Position numbers and translations under genes: made by a program. The notes beneath the pieces are model-generated. The model did not search any database. It was not told the DNA's origin and saw only the letters and a list, made by a program, of their open reading frames with translations. Positions 45,580-55,470 of a stretch of 64,000 nt of DNA are shown piece after piece. This DNA is from Bacillus ndiopicus. Its GTDB lineage: Bacteria; Bacillota; Bacilli; Bacillales_A; Planococcaceae. Within the stretch, counting starts at the first letter, position 1. Every line of letters starts with the position of its first letter. The stretch lies in NCBI RefSeq assembly GCF_000612805.1, contig NZ_HG964403.1, positions 62,001 through 126,000 on the forward strand. The letters run 5' to 3'.

Positions 45580-46655
45580 GCGATTTTAAACGCAAACTCG
45601 ATCAAATGATGGGCGACACATCAGAACAGGAAAGACGCATAAAACAACGTGTACATGAAAGTTTACGAATATCAAAGAAAAGGTTCTCATGGCAGGTGCC
45701 AGTCGTAACAGCAGCGATTGCTGTAGTAGCGCTTTTCCTATTCATCACATTCAACCCGCTAGAGCAGCTTTCATCAAATGAAGGACCAGAAATTCCATAT
45801 GATCCACTAGATGATCTAGCGCAAATTTCGGCACTGCAAAAAAAGAAGCAACTATCAGAGATTGATTATGAACAATTTGCAACGCTTCCGCAATTTGATC
45901 AAGTCGATGGCCTGAATTATGTGGACAGTGAAGCATTTTCTCTAAAGGGGAGCTCAAGCACTTTCCATACAGTGATAGAACGCAAAACCAACTTATATGA
46001 TGGAACGGTTTACAAGGCTGGAGATATAGTTCGGACAATGACAAATACGACAAGTCACCTACCAACTTACGCAGATGCATACTATGAAATCATTGCTGTA
46101 CCAGGTGATCGAGTTCTATTAAAAAATGGGCAGTTGGAGGTAAATGGTAAGCCGCTAAAATCTAAGATTATAGAGCGTTATAAAGAACAAGGAGTTACGA
46201 TTGTTGGGGGTTATGACCAGCTATTAAATGCGCGTGAATATTTTTTATTAAATCATTTTCCAGCTAGTGAAACAGTACAGGCCGGAACAATAACGCCTGT
46301 TCATAAAATTTATGGTGAGGTTGTGGGGTTGGCAACAGAGGAAAATACTGAATCAATTTATTTAACAAAAGGACAAATGGACACATATAATCCAGAGCAA
46401 TATTTTGATTTGTTTTTGTATAACAGCCTTTTTGGTGAGGGAGATTTAGCACAATCACTCATTGATTCCTCAACATCATTTTCACAAACCAATCGTCTTG
46501 GCGAATTATTTTTAGAGGCAGCCTATCGAAAGGTTTCTCCTATTTCCGACAATGAGGTTGAAATTCGCTATCAATACGGACGAGCAGGAGTTAGCGAGTA
46601 TGTGTTTTATATGACGCAGCAGCCTAATACAGGCTCATGGATAGTAAGTGAATGA
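45576..46655 (+). CDS. Putative anti-sigma membrane protein with inactive signal-peptidase-like domain
   Basis: The 359-residue protein has a cytoplasmic N-terminal stretch (1-40), one membrane helix (about 41-62) and a large outer part. At about 150-200 the sequence GDIVRTM ... EIIAVPGDRVLLKNGQLEVNGKPL follows the S26 signal-peptidase I core. However, the Lys of KRIIGxPGD is Tyr170 here (YEIIAVPGD), and no Ser-Met-x-Pro motif precedes it. It is therefore probably a catalytically dead S26 fold used for sensing or binding. The TTG start overlaps the sigma gene stop (TTGA). Place, overlap and topology point to an anti-sigma factor, but no known anti-sigma domain motif is visible. Confidence 0.7.
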   Translation: MSDFKRKLDQMMGDTSEQERRIKQRVHESLRISKKRFSWQVPVVTAAIAVVALFLFITFNPLEQLSSNEGPEIPYDPLDDLAQISALQKKKQLSEIDYEQFATLPQFDQVDGLNYVDSEAFSLKGSSSTFHTVIERKTNLYDGTVYKAGDIVRTMTNTTSHLPTYADAYYEIIAVPGDRVLLKNGQLEVNGKPLKSKIIERYKEQGVTIVGGYDQLLNAREYFLLNHFPASETVQAGTITPVHKIYGEVVGLATEENTESIYLTKGQMDTYNPEQYFDLFLYNSLFGEGDLAQSLIDSSTSFSQTNRLGELFLEAAYRKVSPISDNEVEIRYQYGRAGVSEYVFYMTQQPNTGSWIVSE

Positions 46656-46657
46656 GA

Positions 46658-46695
46658 AAACGCATGAAATCTCTCCTGATTTCATGCGTTTTTTT
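46658..46695 (+). terminator. Terminator of the ECF sigma operon
   Basis: AAACGCATGAAATC (46658-46671) pairs perfectly with GATTTCATGCGTTT (46678-46691), with a 6-nt loop and a run of seven T residues. It also serves the convergent regulator gene. Confidence 0.93.
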
Positions 46696-46738
46696 AGTTA
46701 AGTTCGAATTGTTACTTTAGACCTATTTAAGCAAGCAC

Positions 46739-48196
46739 TCAGCTTTTTAACTGATTATTCGCTCGGTAACGATATGGCGTTGTGCCTTGCTGCTGCTTGA
46801 ACACTTTAATAAAATAGTTAACATCCTCAAAGCCATTTAAATGTGCGACTTCGGTAATGGCTAAATCGGTTTCTAGTAATACTTTGCATGCTGCTTGGAT
46901 GCGCACATTTTGAACGTAGCGTTTGAAAGGAATACCCTGTTTTTTAGAAAATAACGTGCTTAAATAGTTCGGACTAATACCAAGCTGATGGGCAACGGAG
47001 TGTAAGTTCAAATTACTATCGCTAAAGTCACGTTGAATTAATTCCACCGCAAGCTCGCTATAGTCCGCCTTTAGTTGCTCCTTCGACTTTTCAACAGCAT
47101 CCATTAGAGCTTGGGTAAACAACATCATTTCTTGCAAAATCGAATATAAAATTGGTCCCTTCAATATAAGATGAAATAGCTTTCGATAGTCTGCCTCAAT
47201 GCTTGCTTGTTGCTGCAAATGATATTTCATCATATAGCGGCGCAGTTGCGCGAGCACACTTGTTAAATGTATGCGCACATCATCATGATGGTAAAATGTA
47301 TCCGCCTTCGCTAATTGATAAAGGAAAGCTTTAATTGCCGCTGTATTTCTCTCCTCTAAGCTATTAATCCAGAGCTGCTGTTCCTCGGGTGTTAATAAGG
47401 GGTCAAGCCTTACAATTGAAAACTGTTCAGAGCTAAGAAAAATATGCTCATAGCCTTTATAAAAGCGTTGTATTAACACCTTTTTCGATTCTTCATACAT
47501 TTCACGTATTGTTGCATTGTCGCCATCGTATAAGGCAATATTCATATATTCTGTGCTGACAATATGCCATTCTTGAATAAGTAAACGTAGTTGCTTTAAT
47601 AATTCGCTACGTTCGCTATTTTCTACTACACAAATTATGCGATTTTGTAATGGTAATGCAGTCATTTGCTGAAAGAGATGTAGTTCTATAAACCATTCAT
47701 AAAGCCGCAAATTTGATTCGAAATTGGATGGCTCAATAATAAAAAATTGCTTTCGGCTGACATCAACAATCGTCGGCTTTTTTAAATATAAATCAACGTA
47801 TAATTGTACATCTGTTGTTTCTTGCTGCGCTAAAGTTGAAGCAGCTCGATCAATATTTAAAGCGAGTAAAGTCGTTTTTAGCTGCTCCAACGGAATTGGT
47901 TTGACAAATAACTGTGCAGCTTGTAATTGTATAGCCTTTGCAGCATGTTGAAAAATTGGCTGTGCTGTTAATGCAATAATATGAGGCTGGTAGCGCAATA
48001 ACAGCTTTTCAATAGAGGGCGTTAACATTTCAATTTCAACGATAACGACATGCGGGTGCAACATTTCCAAAGAATTTTGCAATTCCGCTGTATCTTGTAC
48101 ATGCTCCACTTCAACATGGCTCGGAAAGTAATTTTTTATATACCAGCTAATACCTCTTGCCTCTTCAACATCTCGATCTATTAATAAAATTCGCAT
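46739..48196 (-). CDS. AraC-type response regulator with Glu at the phosphorylation site
   Basis: The 485-residue protein has an N-terminal receiver domain (1-115), a long middle region (about 130-370) and a C-terminal AraC double helix-turn-helix (about 385-480; VAHQLGISPNYLSTLFSKK, EVAHLNGFEDVNYFIKVFKQ). In the receiver the acidic pocket (Asp7), Thr (IIALTAQ) and Lys (FVKPI) are kept. The usual DxxMP is E54-I-E-M-L, so phospho-Asp is replaced by Glu, which often mimics phosphorylation. No kinase gene is adjacent. It is divergent from the yjiH-hut genes (154-bp gap) and may control them; this is inferred from position. Confidence 0.88.
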   Translation of the reverse strand: MRILLIDRDVEEARGISWYIKNYFPSHVEVEHVQDTAELQNSLEMLHPHVVIVEIEMLTPSIEKLLLRYQPHIIALTAQPIFQHAAKAIQLQAAQLFVKPIPLEQLKTTLLALNIDRAASTLAQQETTDVQLYVDLYLKKPTIVDVSRKQFFIIEPSNFESNLRLYEWFIELHLFQQMTALPLQNRIICVVENSERSELLKQLRLLIQEWHIVSTEYMNIALYDGDNATIREMYEESKKVLIQRFYKGYEHIFLSSEQFSIVRLDPLLTPEEQQLWINSLEERNTAAIKAFLYQLAKADTFYHHDDVRIHLTSVLAQLRRYMMKYHLQQQASIEADYRKLFHLILKGPILYSILQEMMLFTQALMDAVEKSKEQLKADYSELAVELIQRDFSDSNLNLHSVAHQLGISPNYLSTLFSKKQGIPFKRYVQNVRIQAACKVLLETDLAITEVAHLNGFEDVNYFIKVFKQQQGTTPYRYRANNQLKS

Positions 48197-48350
48197 TTTA
48201 TCACCTGTAATAAATTATATTTGTTAAATTATTTCTGTTTTTAATTGTAATTATGGATTAATTTCTTTAAATATTACTATATTGTGCGAGCTAAATCCAT
48301 TTATTCAGAATTGAAAGAAATTTAAAGTAAGAGTAAGGGGAGGGAATAAA

Positions 48351-49685
48351 ATGACGAGTCATCAACAAACAGAAAATCCACAGCCATTGATAGGGTTTCG
48401 TCCTTCACAAGCTTTGAAAATGATTATCTGTAGTTTGATTGGGATAGCTAGTTTCTTTGTTACATTTGAGTGGCAAGGGAAATCATCCATTTTAATTGAT
48501 CACATTGTAACATTTCTTTCGACAAATTTGCCGCAAGCAGTCAATGTTTATATCGTGTTAATTTTAATTTTAGGCTCATTTTATCCTTTTGTTACAGGGA
48601 AATGGAAGAAGTCAAAGGTTGATATCATCTTATCCATTTTTAAGATTGGCGGATTAGTTGCTGGAATTATGCTAATATTTGGATTTGGTCCAGCATGGTT
48701 GTTTAACCCAGATATTGGCCCATTCTTAATGGAAAAGCTTATTAAGCCAGTAGGGGTACTTATTCCAATCGGTGCTATTTTTCTAGCGCTACTCGTAAGT
48801 TATGGCTTACTCGAGTTTATAGGTGTTTTTATGCAACCTGTTATGAAGCCATTGTTCAGAACACCTGGACGTTCAGCAGTTGATGCAGTGGCATCATTTG
48901 TAGGAAGCTATTCTGTAGGATTATTATTAACAAATCGCGTATTTAAAGAAGGTAAGTATACGATAAGAGAAGCTTCTATTATTGCAACTGGCTTTTCAAC
49001 TGTATCTGCTACTTTTATGGTTGTTGTAGCGAAAACACTTGATTTAATGGAACATTGGAACGCATTTTTCTGGGTGACATTAGTAATAACATTTGTTGTA
49101 ACCGCTATCACAGCAAGAATTTATCCGTTACGTTCGATGAGTAATGACTGCTATGAGGGCTCGACACCACAGCCAGAAGTCATCGTGCGAAAGGATCGCC
49201 TGAAAACAGCATGGCATGAAGCAATGGTAGCAGTTGATTCTAATCCACCATTATTGAAAAATTTATATCTTCATTTGAAAGATGGTCTCATAATGACGAT
49301 GGGAGTTATCCCTTCCATTTTATCAATAGGTTTACTAGGGGTGGTACTCGCAACATATACACCAATTTTTGATATAGTTGCATACATCTTTGTACCATTT
49401 ACTTATATTTTACAGTTACCAGATCCAATGTTAACAGCAAAGGCTTTATCGCTATCTATTGCGGAAATGTTTTTACCAGCATTAGTAGTTACACAAGCTG
49501 CAATGGTAACGAAATTTATTGTGGCAGTTATATCAATATCAGCGATTTTATTTTTCTCAGCTGTAATTCCAGTTATTTTATCAACGGATATCCCGTTATC
49601 TATTCGTCAAATGATCATTATTTGGTTTGAACGCGTAGTTTTAACGTTAATTTTAGTAACACCAATTGCATTTTTATTATTTTAA
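48351..49685 (+). CDS. YjiH-family membrane transporter of the hut cluster
   Basis: The 444-residue protein has about ten membrane segments and contains the nucleoside-recognition/Gate-like core (RSAVDAVASFVGSYSVGLLLTN and MFLPALVVTQAAMVTKF). It is of the YjiH family, which is often found next to hut genes, so it may carry histidine or urocanate; direct evidence is lacking. GGGGAGGG precedes ATG 48351. It is the first gene of an operon with hutU 21 bp downstream. Confidence 0.82.
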   Translation: MTSHQQTENPQPLIGFRPSQALKMIICSLIGIASFFVTFEWQGKSSILIDHIVTFLSTNLPQAVNVYIVLILILGSFYPFVTGKWKKSKVDIILSIFKIGGLVAGIMLIFGFGPAWLFNPDIGPFLMEKLIKPVGVLIPIGAIFLALLVSYGLLEFIGVFMQPVMKPLFRTPGRSAVDAVASFVGSYSVGLLLTNRVFKEGKYTIREASIIATGFSTVSATFMVVVAKTLDLMEHWNAFFWVTLVITFVVTAITARIYPLRSMSNDCYEGSTPQPEVIVRKDRLKTAWHEAMVAVDSNPPLLKNLYLHLKDGLIMTMGVIPSILSIGLLGVVLATYTPIFDIVAYIFVPFTYILQLPDPMLTAKALSLSIAEMFLPALVVTQAAMVTKFIVAVISISAILFFSAVIPVILSTDIPLSIRQMIIIWFERVVLTLILVTPIAFLLF

Positions 49686-49706
49686 TATTAAAGGAGAGAA
49701 TGACAG

Positions 49707-51368
49707 ATGACTTTTAAAACAAATATTCGAGCACCACGAGGTAATGAATTAACATGTAAAGGTTGGACACAGGAAGCAGCAATGCGTATGCTGATGAACA
49801 ACTTAGATCCTGAAGTAGCAGAAAATCCAGATGAATTAGTTGTTTATGGTGGTATCGGTAAAGCTGCACGTAACTGGGAAAGCTATGAGCAAATTATCGA
49901 ATCATTAAAGAAACTAGAAAATGATGAGACGTTAATCGTGCAATCAGGGAAACCTGTTGCTGTATTCCGTACACATGAAAATTCACCACGTGTATTAATT
50001 GCTAACTCAAACTTAGTACCACAATGGGCAAATTGGGATAAGTTTTATGAGCTTGAAGAGCGCGATTTAATGATGTATGGACAAATGACAGCGGGTAGCT
50101 GGATTTACATCGGTGCGCAAGGTATTTTACAAGGAACATACTTAAGCTTTGTAGAAGCAGGTAAAAAAGTATTCGGCTCAGCAGATTTACGTGGTAAATT
50201 CATTTTAACTGGCGGTATGGGCGGTATGAGTGGTGCTCAGCCACTTGCAGGTAAAATGGCTGGCGCAGTTATTTTAGTAGTAGAAGTGGATCGTGCGAAA
50301 ATCGAACGTAAAATTAAAGAAGCATATTGTGATTATTTAGTAGAAACAGTAGATGAGGCAATTGATTTAGTTAATAAGCTACGTGAGAAAAATGAGCCTG
50401 CATCAATTGGGCTTGTAGGAAACTGTGCGGATGTTAACCGTGAATTATTAAATCGTGGCATTATTCCAGATTTCGTGACAGACCAAACATCAGCGCATGA
50501 CCCAATTAACGGATATGTACCAAATGGCATGACATTAGAGGAAGCATTTGCACTACGCAAGGCTGATCCGAAAACATATGAGCAAAAGGCAAAGGAAACA
50601 ATGGCGGAGCATGTACGTACAATGTTAGAATTCCAACAGGCGGGTGCAGAAGTATTCGACTACGGTAATAATATTCGTGCATATGCTCAAGAGATGGGTG
50701 TTGAAAATGCATTTGACTTCCCAGGCTTCGTACCAGCGTATATTCGCCCATTATTCTGTGAGGGTAAAGGTCCGTTCCGTTGGGCTGCATTATCAGGTGA
50801 CCCAGAGGATATCTACAAAACAGATGCATTAGCGAAGGAAATGTTCGCAGATGATGAAGGTTTAGTAAATTGGGTTGATATGGCTCAGAAAATGGTAAAA
50901 TGGCAAGGGCTACCTGCACGTATTTGCTGGTTAGGCTATGGCGACCGTCACCGCTTCGCATTACGTGTTAACGAAATGGTAGCTAGCGGAGAGTTAAAGG
51001 CACCAATCGTATTCGGTCGTGACCATTTAGACTCAGGCTCTGTTGCTTCACCAAACCGTGAGACAGAAGGTATGCGTGATGGCACAGATGCAGTATCAGA
51101 CTGGCCATTATTAAACGCGCTTGTCAATACAGCGAGCGGTGCAAGCTGGGTAAGCTTACACCACGGTGGTGGTGTAGGAATGGGCTTCTCACAGCACGCA
51201 GGTCAAGTGCTTGTAGCAGATGGAAGCGAATTAGCTGCAGAAAAAATTAAACGAGTATTAGTAGCAGACCCAGGTATGGGGGTTGTGCGCCATGCCGATG
51301 CAGGATACGATATTGCAATTCGCACAGCAAAAGAAAAAGGCGTACAAATGCCGATGTTAAAGGACTGA
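49707..51368 (+). CDS. hutU: Urocanate hydratase
   Basis: The 553-residue enzyme converts urocanate to imidazolonepropionate with tightly bound NAD. Full-length homology is evident: [20 protein letters not shown] at the N-terminus, [14 protein letters not shown] (NAD region), [24 protein letters not shown], and [17 protein letters not shown]. The length equals the normal 550-560 residues. AAAGGAGAG precedes ATG 49707. Confidence 0.97.
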   Translation: MTFKTNIRAPRGNELTCKGWTQEAAMRMLMNNLDPEVAENPDELVVYGGIGKAARNWESYEQIIESLKKLENDETLIVQSGKPVAVFRTHENSPRVLIANSNLVPQWANWDKFYELEERDLMMYGQMTAGSWIYIGAQGILQGTYLSFVEAGKKVFGSADLRGKFILTGGMGGMSGAQPLAGKMAGAVILVVEVDRAKIERKIKEAYCDYLVETVDEAIDLVNKLREKNEPASIGLVGNCADVNRELLNRGIIPDFVTDQTSAHDPINGYVPNGMTLEEAFALRKADPKTYEQKAKETMAEHVRTMLEFQQAGAEVFDYGNNIRAYAQEMGVENAFDFPGFVPAYIRPLFCEGKGPFRWAALSGDPEDIYKTDALAKEMFADDEGLVNWVDMAQKMVKWQGLPARICWLGYGDRHRFALRVNEMVASGELKAPIVFGRDHLDSGSVASPNRETEGMRDGTDAVSDWPLLNALVNTASGASWVSLHHGGGVGMGFSQHAGQVLVADGSELAAEKIKRVLVADPGMGVVRHADAGYDIAIRTAKEKGVQMPMLKD

Positions 51369-51372
51369 GAAA

Positions 51373-52641
51373 ATGGCGTTATTAATTATCAATGCAAATG
51401 AAGTCGTGACATTAGCGAGTGAGAAAAAAGGACCTCGTATTAAAGAGGAAATGACAGAAATTAATGTGCTACAAGATGTAGCTGTATTAGTTGCTGAGGG
51501 GAAAATCGTACAGATTGCTCCCCTTGAGCAACTACAGCGCGATTATGCGGATTTAGTAGCGAGTGCAGAGGTTGTTGACGCAAAAGGTCAAATCGTTTTA
51601 CCAGGCTTTGTCGATGCTCATACACATTTAGTACATGGTGGTACGCGTGAAAACGAATTTAATATGCGTTTGAACGGTGCAACTTACATGGAAATCATGA
51701 ATGCTGGTGGCGGGATCCACTTCACTACAACAAAAACGCGTGAAGCAAGCTTTGATGAGTTGTATGATAAAACATATGCACATTTAAATACGTTTTTAAA
51801 GCATGGCATTACAACTGTCGAAGCTAAATCTGGCTATGGTCTTGATTGGGAAACAGAGTATAAGCAATTAACAGTTGCGAAAAAATTACAAGAAAACCAC
51901 CCAATTGATGTAGTATCTACTTTTATGGGTGCACATGCTGTACCGAAGGAATACAAAGAGAACAGCGATAAGTTTGTTGATATCGTTATTGAGGAAATGC
52001 TGCCGAAAGTGGCAGAGCAAGGTCTAGCTGAATTTAATGATGTCTTTTGTGAGCATGGTGTCTTTACACCAGAGCAATCGCGCCGCATTTTATTAGCTGG
52101 GAAAGAGTTAGGCTTAACGCCAAAAATCCATGCGGATGAAATTGAGCCATATGAAGGGGCAGAGCTTGCTGCTGAAGTTGGTGCAATTTCGGCAGAGCAT
52201 TTACTTGTTGCTTCTGACGAGGGCATTCGTCGCATGGCGGAGGCAGGGACGATTGCTGTGCTTTTACCAGGAACAGCCTTCTTCCTACGTGCACCATTTG
52301 CGCGTGGTCGCCTAATGGTTGATTCAGGTGTTCCTGTTGCAATTTCAACAGACTTTAACCCAGGCTCATCACCAACAATTAGTTTGCCATTTATTCAAAA
52401 CTTGGCGTGCCTAAATATGGGGATGACAATGGAGGAAGTAATTACAGCGACAACGATTAATGCAGCCTATGCAATTAATCGCGGCGATGAAGTAGGTTCA
52501 TTAGAGACAGGTAAAAAAGCAGATATCGTGATTTTAAATGTACCAAACTATAAGCAAATGCAATACTTCTATGGTATGAACCATACACAGACAGTAATTA
52601 AAGGCGGTAAAGTTGTTGTGAAGGATGGCGTTCTTGTATGA
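51373..52641 (+). CDS. hutI: Imidazolonepropionase
   Basis: The 422-residue amidohydrolase opens imidazolonepropionate to formiminoglutamate. The metal motif is FVDAHTHLVHGGTRENEF (about residues 79-96), followed by KSGYGLDWETE, HADEIEPYEGAE, AEHLL and the late metal Asp in ISTDFNPGS. It starts 5 bp after the hutU stop and overlaps hutG by 4 bp. Confidence 0.97.
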   Translation: MALLIINANEVVTLASEKKGPRIKEEMTEINVLQDVAVLVAEGKIVQIAPLEQLQRDYADLVASAEVVDAKGQIVLPGFVDAHTHLVHGGTRENEFNMRLNGATYMEIMNAGGGIHFTTTKTREASFDELYDKTYAHLNTFLKHGITTVEAKSGYGLDWETEYKQLTVAKKLQENHPIDVVSTFMGAHAVPKEYKENSDKFVDIVIEEMLPKVAEQGLAEFNDVFCEHGVFTPEQSRRILLAGKELGLTPKIHADEIEPYEGAELAAEVGAISAEHLLVASDEGIRRMAEAGTIAVLLPGTAFFLRAPFARGRLMVDSGVPVAISTDFNPGSSPTISLPFIQNLACLNMGMTMEEVITATTINAAYAINRGDEVGSLETGKKADIVILNVPNYKQMQYFYGMNHTQTVIKGGKVVVKDGVLV

Positions 52642-53594
52642 GTGAGGTCATTGTACAACCAAGCTTTGTATGGCAACGCCAAGACGGGCAGGATATAAAA
52701 GTGAAGGATTGGATTTGCCCAGCAGCTGAAATGGCAGACGAGCCGCAAGTCGTTGTGCTAGGTGTACCATTATCACGCTCATCAATTAGTGCGTCAGCGG
52801 CATCGGAATTTCCGAGCGCCTTCCGTAAAAGCTGGGAGCTATTCACGACATATTATATCGATGAGCAAGTCGATATTCGCGGTTTGCAAGTAGCAGATAT
52901 TGGCGATGTGAAAATGCATACGACAGATATTTTGCAGTGTCATCGCAATATCGAGCAAGCGATGCAAGATATAATGCAGCGCTATCCTCAAAGTTTTTAT
53001 GTGTCAATTGGTGGTGACCATTCCATTACAGCTCCGCTTGTGCGTGCTTTAAGAGAAGGAAAGCGTGTCGGCATTTTACAGTTTGACACACATTTGGATT
53101 TGCGTGATTTATCGAATGGACCATCAAACGGCACACCGATTCGCCAGCTACTAGAGGCGGGGGTTGTGCATGGTGAAGATGTGTATAATATTGGCTTACA
53201 TGGCTTCTATAATGCGCCTTCCTTAATTGAGGCCGCCGAGCATTATGGTGTCAATATGATTACACTGAAGCAAATGCGTCGTAAAGGTGCACAGCAACAA
53301 ATCGCTGAGGTGATGTCTGCACTACAAGAAAAAGTCGATTTCGTTTATGTAACAGTTGATATTGATGTGCTAGATATTGCCTACGCGCCAGGTGTACCAG
53401 CTTCTACACCAGGTGGTATGCGTACTGATGAGCTATTCGATTTACTTTTTGAAGTAGGCAAGTACGATGCGGTGCGTGCGATTGACTTCGTTTGCATCGA
53501 CCCGCACCGTGATACGAGCGAGCTACAAACAGTAAAAGCTGTGACCTATGCGTTTTTAACGACATTGAGTTCGCGTTATATTCATTTGAAATGA
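52638..53594 (+). CDS. hutG: Formimidoylglutamase (arginase family)
   Basis: The 318-residue ureohydrolase splits formiminoglutamate to glutamate and formamide. The manganese motifs are visible: GGDHSI, FDTHLDLRD (DTHLD in place of the more common DAHLD) and VDIDVLD. It starts with ATGA overlapping the hutI stop. It completes the lower histidine pathway in this operon; the first enzyme, HutH, is not encoded nearby. Confidence 0.94.
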   Translation: MSEVIVQPSFVWQRQDGQDIKVKDWICPAAEMADEPQVVVLGVPLSRSSISASAASEFPSAFRKSWELFTTYYIDEQVDIRGLQVADIGDVKMHTTDILQCHRNIEQAMQDIMQRYPQSFYVSIGGDHSITAPLVRALREGKRVGILQFDTHLDLRDLSNGPSNGTPIRQLLEAGVVHGEDVYNIGLHGFYNAPSLIEAAEHYGVNMITLKQMRRKGAQQQIAEVMSALQEKVDFVYVTVDIDVLDIAYAPGVPASTPGGMRTDELFDLLFEVGKYDAVRAIDFVCIDPHRDTSELQTVKAVTYAFLTTLSSRYIHLK

Positions 53595-53620
53595 GGGACA
53601 TTATTGTCTCTCATTTTTTT
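53589..53620 (+). terminator. Terminator of the hut operon
   Basis: AAATGAGGGACA (53589-53600) pairs with TGTCTCTCATTT (53605-53616) with one G-U pair and a 4-nt loop, then more T residues. Its left arm overlaps the hutG stop codon. Confidence 0.87.
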
Positions 53621-53693
53621 AGTGATGTGAAATAGATGAAGCGCCAATAAAAAATAAATAATGCCTCTTTTCGAGGAGAAAGGTCGTTTGTAC

Positions 53694-54005
53694 TCAGCTC
53701 TTATTCTTTCTATAGTGTAAAAGTTGCAAGGCTACATAAACGATCATTAAAAATGCTGGTATTTTGAAAAGCCAGTGACTTTCTACAAATATTAATTGTG
53801 GGAAGAGAATAATGATAATAGCGAAAACTAGCAATCCAATTGTTCTGCTCAAGGATATTTGCTCGTCATTCTTTTTTTCGCCACCATATTTTATAGTTGC
53901 TATATTTTGCACTAGCATGGCGCTAGTAGCTACAAATATCTCTCATATAAAATAAATTGTGAAAAAAGCAGGGATTAGCAGCCCTAGCACTCTTTTAATA
54001 GTCAT
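53694..54005 (-). pseudogene. Small membrane protein gene with an in-frame stop
   Basis: From ATG 54005 the frame reads MTIKRVLGLLIPAFFTIYFI, then a TGA (53943-53945), then continues in the same frame for 83 codons to 53694. The second part has two hydrophobic helices (LVFAIIIILFPQLIFV, IPAFLMIVYVALQLL). The only ATG after the stop (53918) has no ribosome site, so the whole looks like one three-helix membrane protein broken by a single point mutation, or a sequencing error. I do not recognise the family. Confidence 0.5.
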
Positions 54006-54032
54006 GTTAGTTTTTAATCCTCGGTTTCTTAA

Positions 54033-54143
54033 TTAATAAAAATTGCCCCAAATTATTAGCGCCACACTAATAGAAAGCCTCAACAATCCGCTTATAGGAG
54101 CTAAAAATACAACTATACTTAAAATAATTAAGATTAGGGACAT
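54033..54143 (-). CDS. Very small hydrophobic protein, hypothetical
   Basis: A 36-residue reading frame with MSLILIILSIVVFLAPISGLL at the start is one long hydrophobic helix with a short tail. AAAGGAG is present but only 1 nt before the ATG, which is too close. A longer in-frame version from 54230 has no ribosome site. It may be a small membrane peptide or a gene remnant; it lies just upstream of the broken membrane gene on the same strand. Confidence 0.3.
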   Translation of the reverse strand: MSLILIILSIVVFLAPISGLLRLSISVALIIWGNFY

Positions 54144-54304
54144 ACTCCTTTTATTTATAATAATTAATAAATATGTAATTTTCAATTGCACTACATTTTG
54201 ACCATTTTTAGTCATATATGAAAGATACATGTTTTATAAATCGGAATGTATATTGGTTTCCACTCAAGCTTCTTCTACAATTGAAGTGAGTGGAGGATGG
54301 AACA

Positions 54305-55339
54305 ATGAACAGACAAGAAATGCATGATTTTTTCAATTTATATAAAACAGAATGTAACAAAACAGATGAATGGTTAGCGGAACGCCTTAAAGAGGAGCCG
54401 TACCAGCTAACGACAGAGGAATTAACATTTGGTGCGCGGGTAGCATGGCGCAATAGTAATAAATGCATTGGACGTCTATTTTGGCAGTCGTTGCATGTTT
54501 TTGATGAGCGCGAATTATTAGAGGAGCAAGCGATTTTTGAGGCATTACTACGCCATATTGATTTTGCAACGAATGAAGGGAAAATTCGTCCTACGCAAAC
54601 GATCTTTGCTCCAGGACGAGTGCGCATTTGGAATCATCAATTGATTCGTTATGCAGGCTATGAAACGGATAATGGTATTATTGGCGATTCAGACTCATTA
54701 CAATTTACGAAAATGTGTCTAGAGCTTGGTTGGCAGGGAGAAGGGACAGAATTTGATGTACTCCCCCTTGTTATTCAAGTAGACGAACGAGAGCCGAAAT
54801 TGTTTGAGATTCCAAAAAAGCATGTGCTAGAAGTGGATATTACACACCCACAGTATGATCGTTTTATGGAACTACAATTAAAATGGTATGCTGTGCCGAT
54901 TATTTCAAGCATGCGCTTTAGCTGTGGAGGGGTTGAGTTTGCGGCTGCGCCGTTCAATGGCTGGTATATGGGCACTGAAATTGGCGCGCGCAATTTTGCA
55001 GATGTGGAGCGCTACAATATGCTGCCTGCTGTGGCAGATATTCTTAATATTGCACGTGAATCAAATAGCTCTTTATGGAAGGATCGCGTGCTTGTAGAGC
55101 TAAATATTGCGGTATTGCATTCCTTCAAAAAAGCTGGAGTTAGCATCGTCGATCATCATACGGCTGCACAGCAATTTAAGCTATTCCAACAGCAGGAGGA
55201 AGCAGCAAATCGTAAAGTAACAGGCAATTGGACATGGTTAATTCCGCCGTTGTCTCCAGCAGCCACACATATTTACCATCAGCCAATCTCGAATGATATA
55301 AAGAAACCGAACTATTTTTATCAAAGACAGCCTTTTTAA
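54305..55339 (+). CDS. nos: Nitric oxide synthase, oxygenase domain
   Basis: The 344-residue bacterial NOS makes nitric oxide and citrulline from arginine. The heme-thiolate Cys54 lies in [13 protein letters not shown]. The arginine and pterin-site region [26 protein letters not shown] is intact, as is the C-terminal [11 protein letters not shown]. No reductase domain is fused, as usual in Bacillales, so it must use a general flavodoxin or ferredoxin reductase. ATG 54305 follows GTGGAGGAT; an in-frame GTG at 54290 overlaps the ribosome site. It is a single gene. Confidence 0.97.
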   Translation: MNRQEMHDFFNLYKTECNKTDEWLAERLKEEPYQLTTEELTFGARVAWRNSNKCIGRLFWQSLHVFDERELLEEQAIFEALLRHIDFATNEGKIRPTQTIFAPGRVRIWNHQLIRYAGYETDNGIIGDSDSLQFTKMCLELGWQGEGTEFDVLPLVIQVDEREPKLFEIPKKHVLEVDITHPQYDRFMELQLKWYAVPIISSMRFSCGGVEFAAAPFNGWYMGTEIGARNFADVERYNMLPAVADILNIARESNSSLWKDRVLVELNIAVLHSFKKAGVSIVDHHTAAQQFKLFQQQEEAANRKVTGNWTWLIPPLSPAATHIYHQPISNDIKKPNYFYQRQPF

Positions 55340-55353
55340 AATTTGCAGGAAGT

Positions 55354-55388
55354 AATTATCATCTCAGTCTAGAGACCTAGTGATAATT
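55354..55388. repeat. Inverted repeat downstream of nos
   Basis: AATTATCA (55354-55361) and TGATAATT (55381-55388) are a perfect 8-bp inverted repeat with a partly palindromic centre. There is no T-run. It may be a weak terminator of nos or an operator for the lipoprotein gene that follows. Confidence 0.35.
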
Positions 55389-55470
55389 CCAACGCAAGGA
55401 GGTTTTTGGAAAAATGCTACTTCTATATACTAAAGGTAACAGATAAAGTATGTAGAAGGAGGATATAGAA

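Noticed and set aside
48280..48325. CodY-box-like sequence upstream of yjiH
   Set aside because: Only about 8 of 14 positions match AATTTTCNGAAAATT, which is too weak in AT-rich DNA.
50506..50961. 151-codon minus-strand frame inside hutU
   Set aside because: hutU is a highly conserved gene and the antisense frame has no motif or ribosome site.
55414..55446. Ten-codon leader peptide before the toast-rack lipoprotein gene
   Set aside because: The AAGGAGG is 14 nt from the ATG and there is no attenuator structure; not convincing as a regulatory leader.
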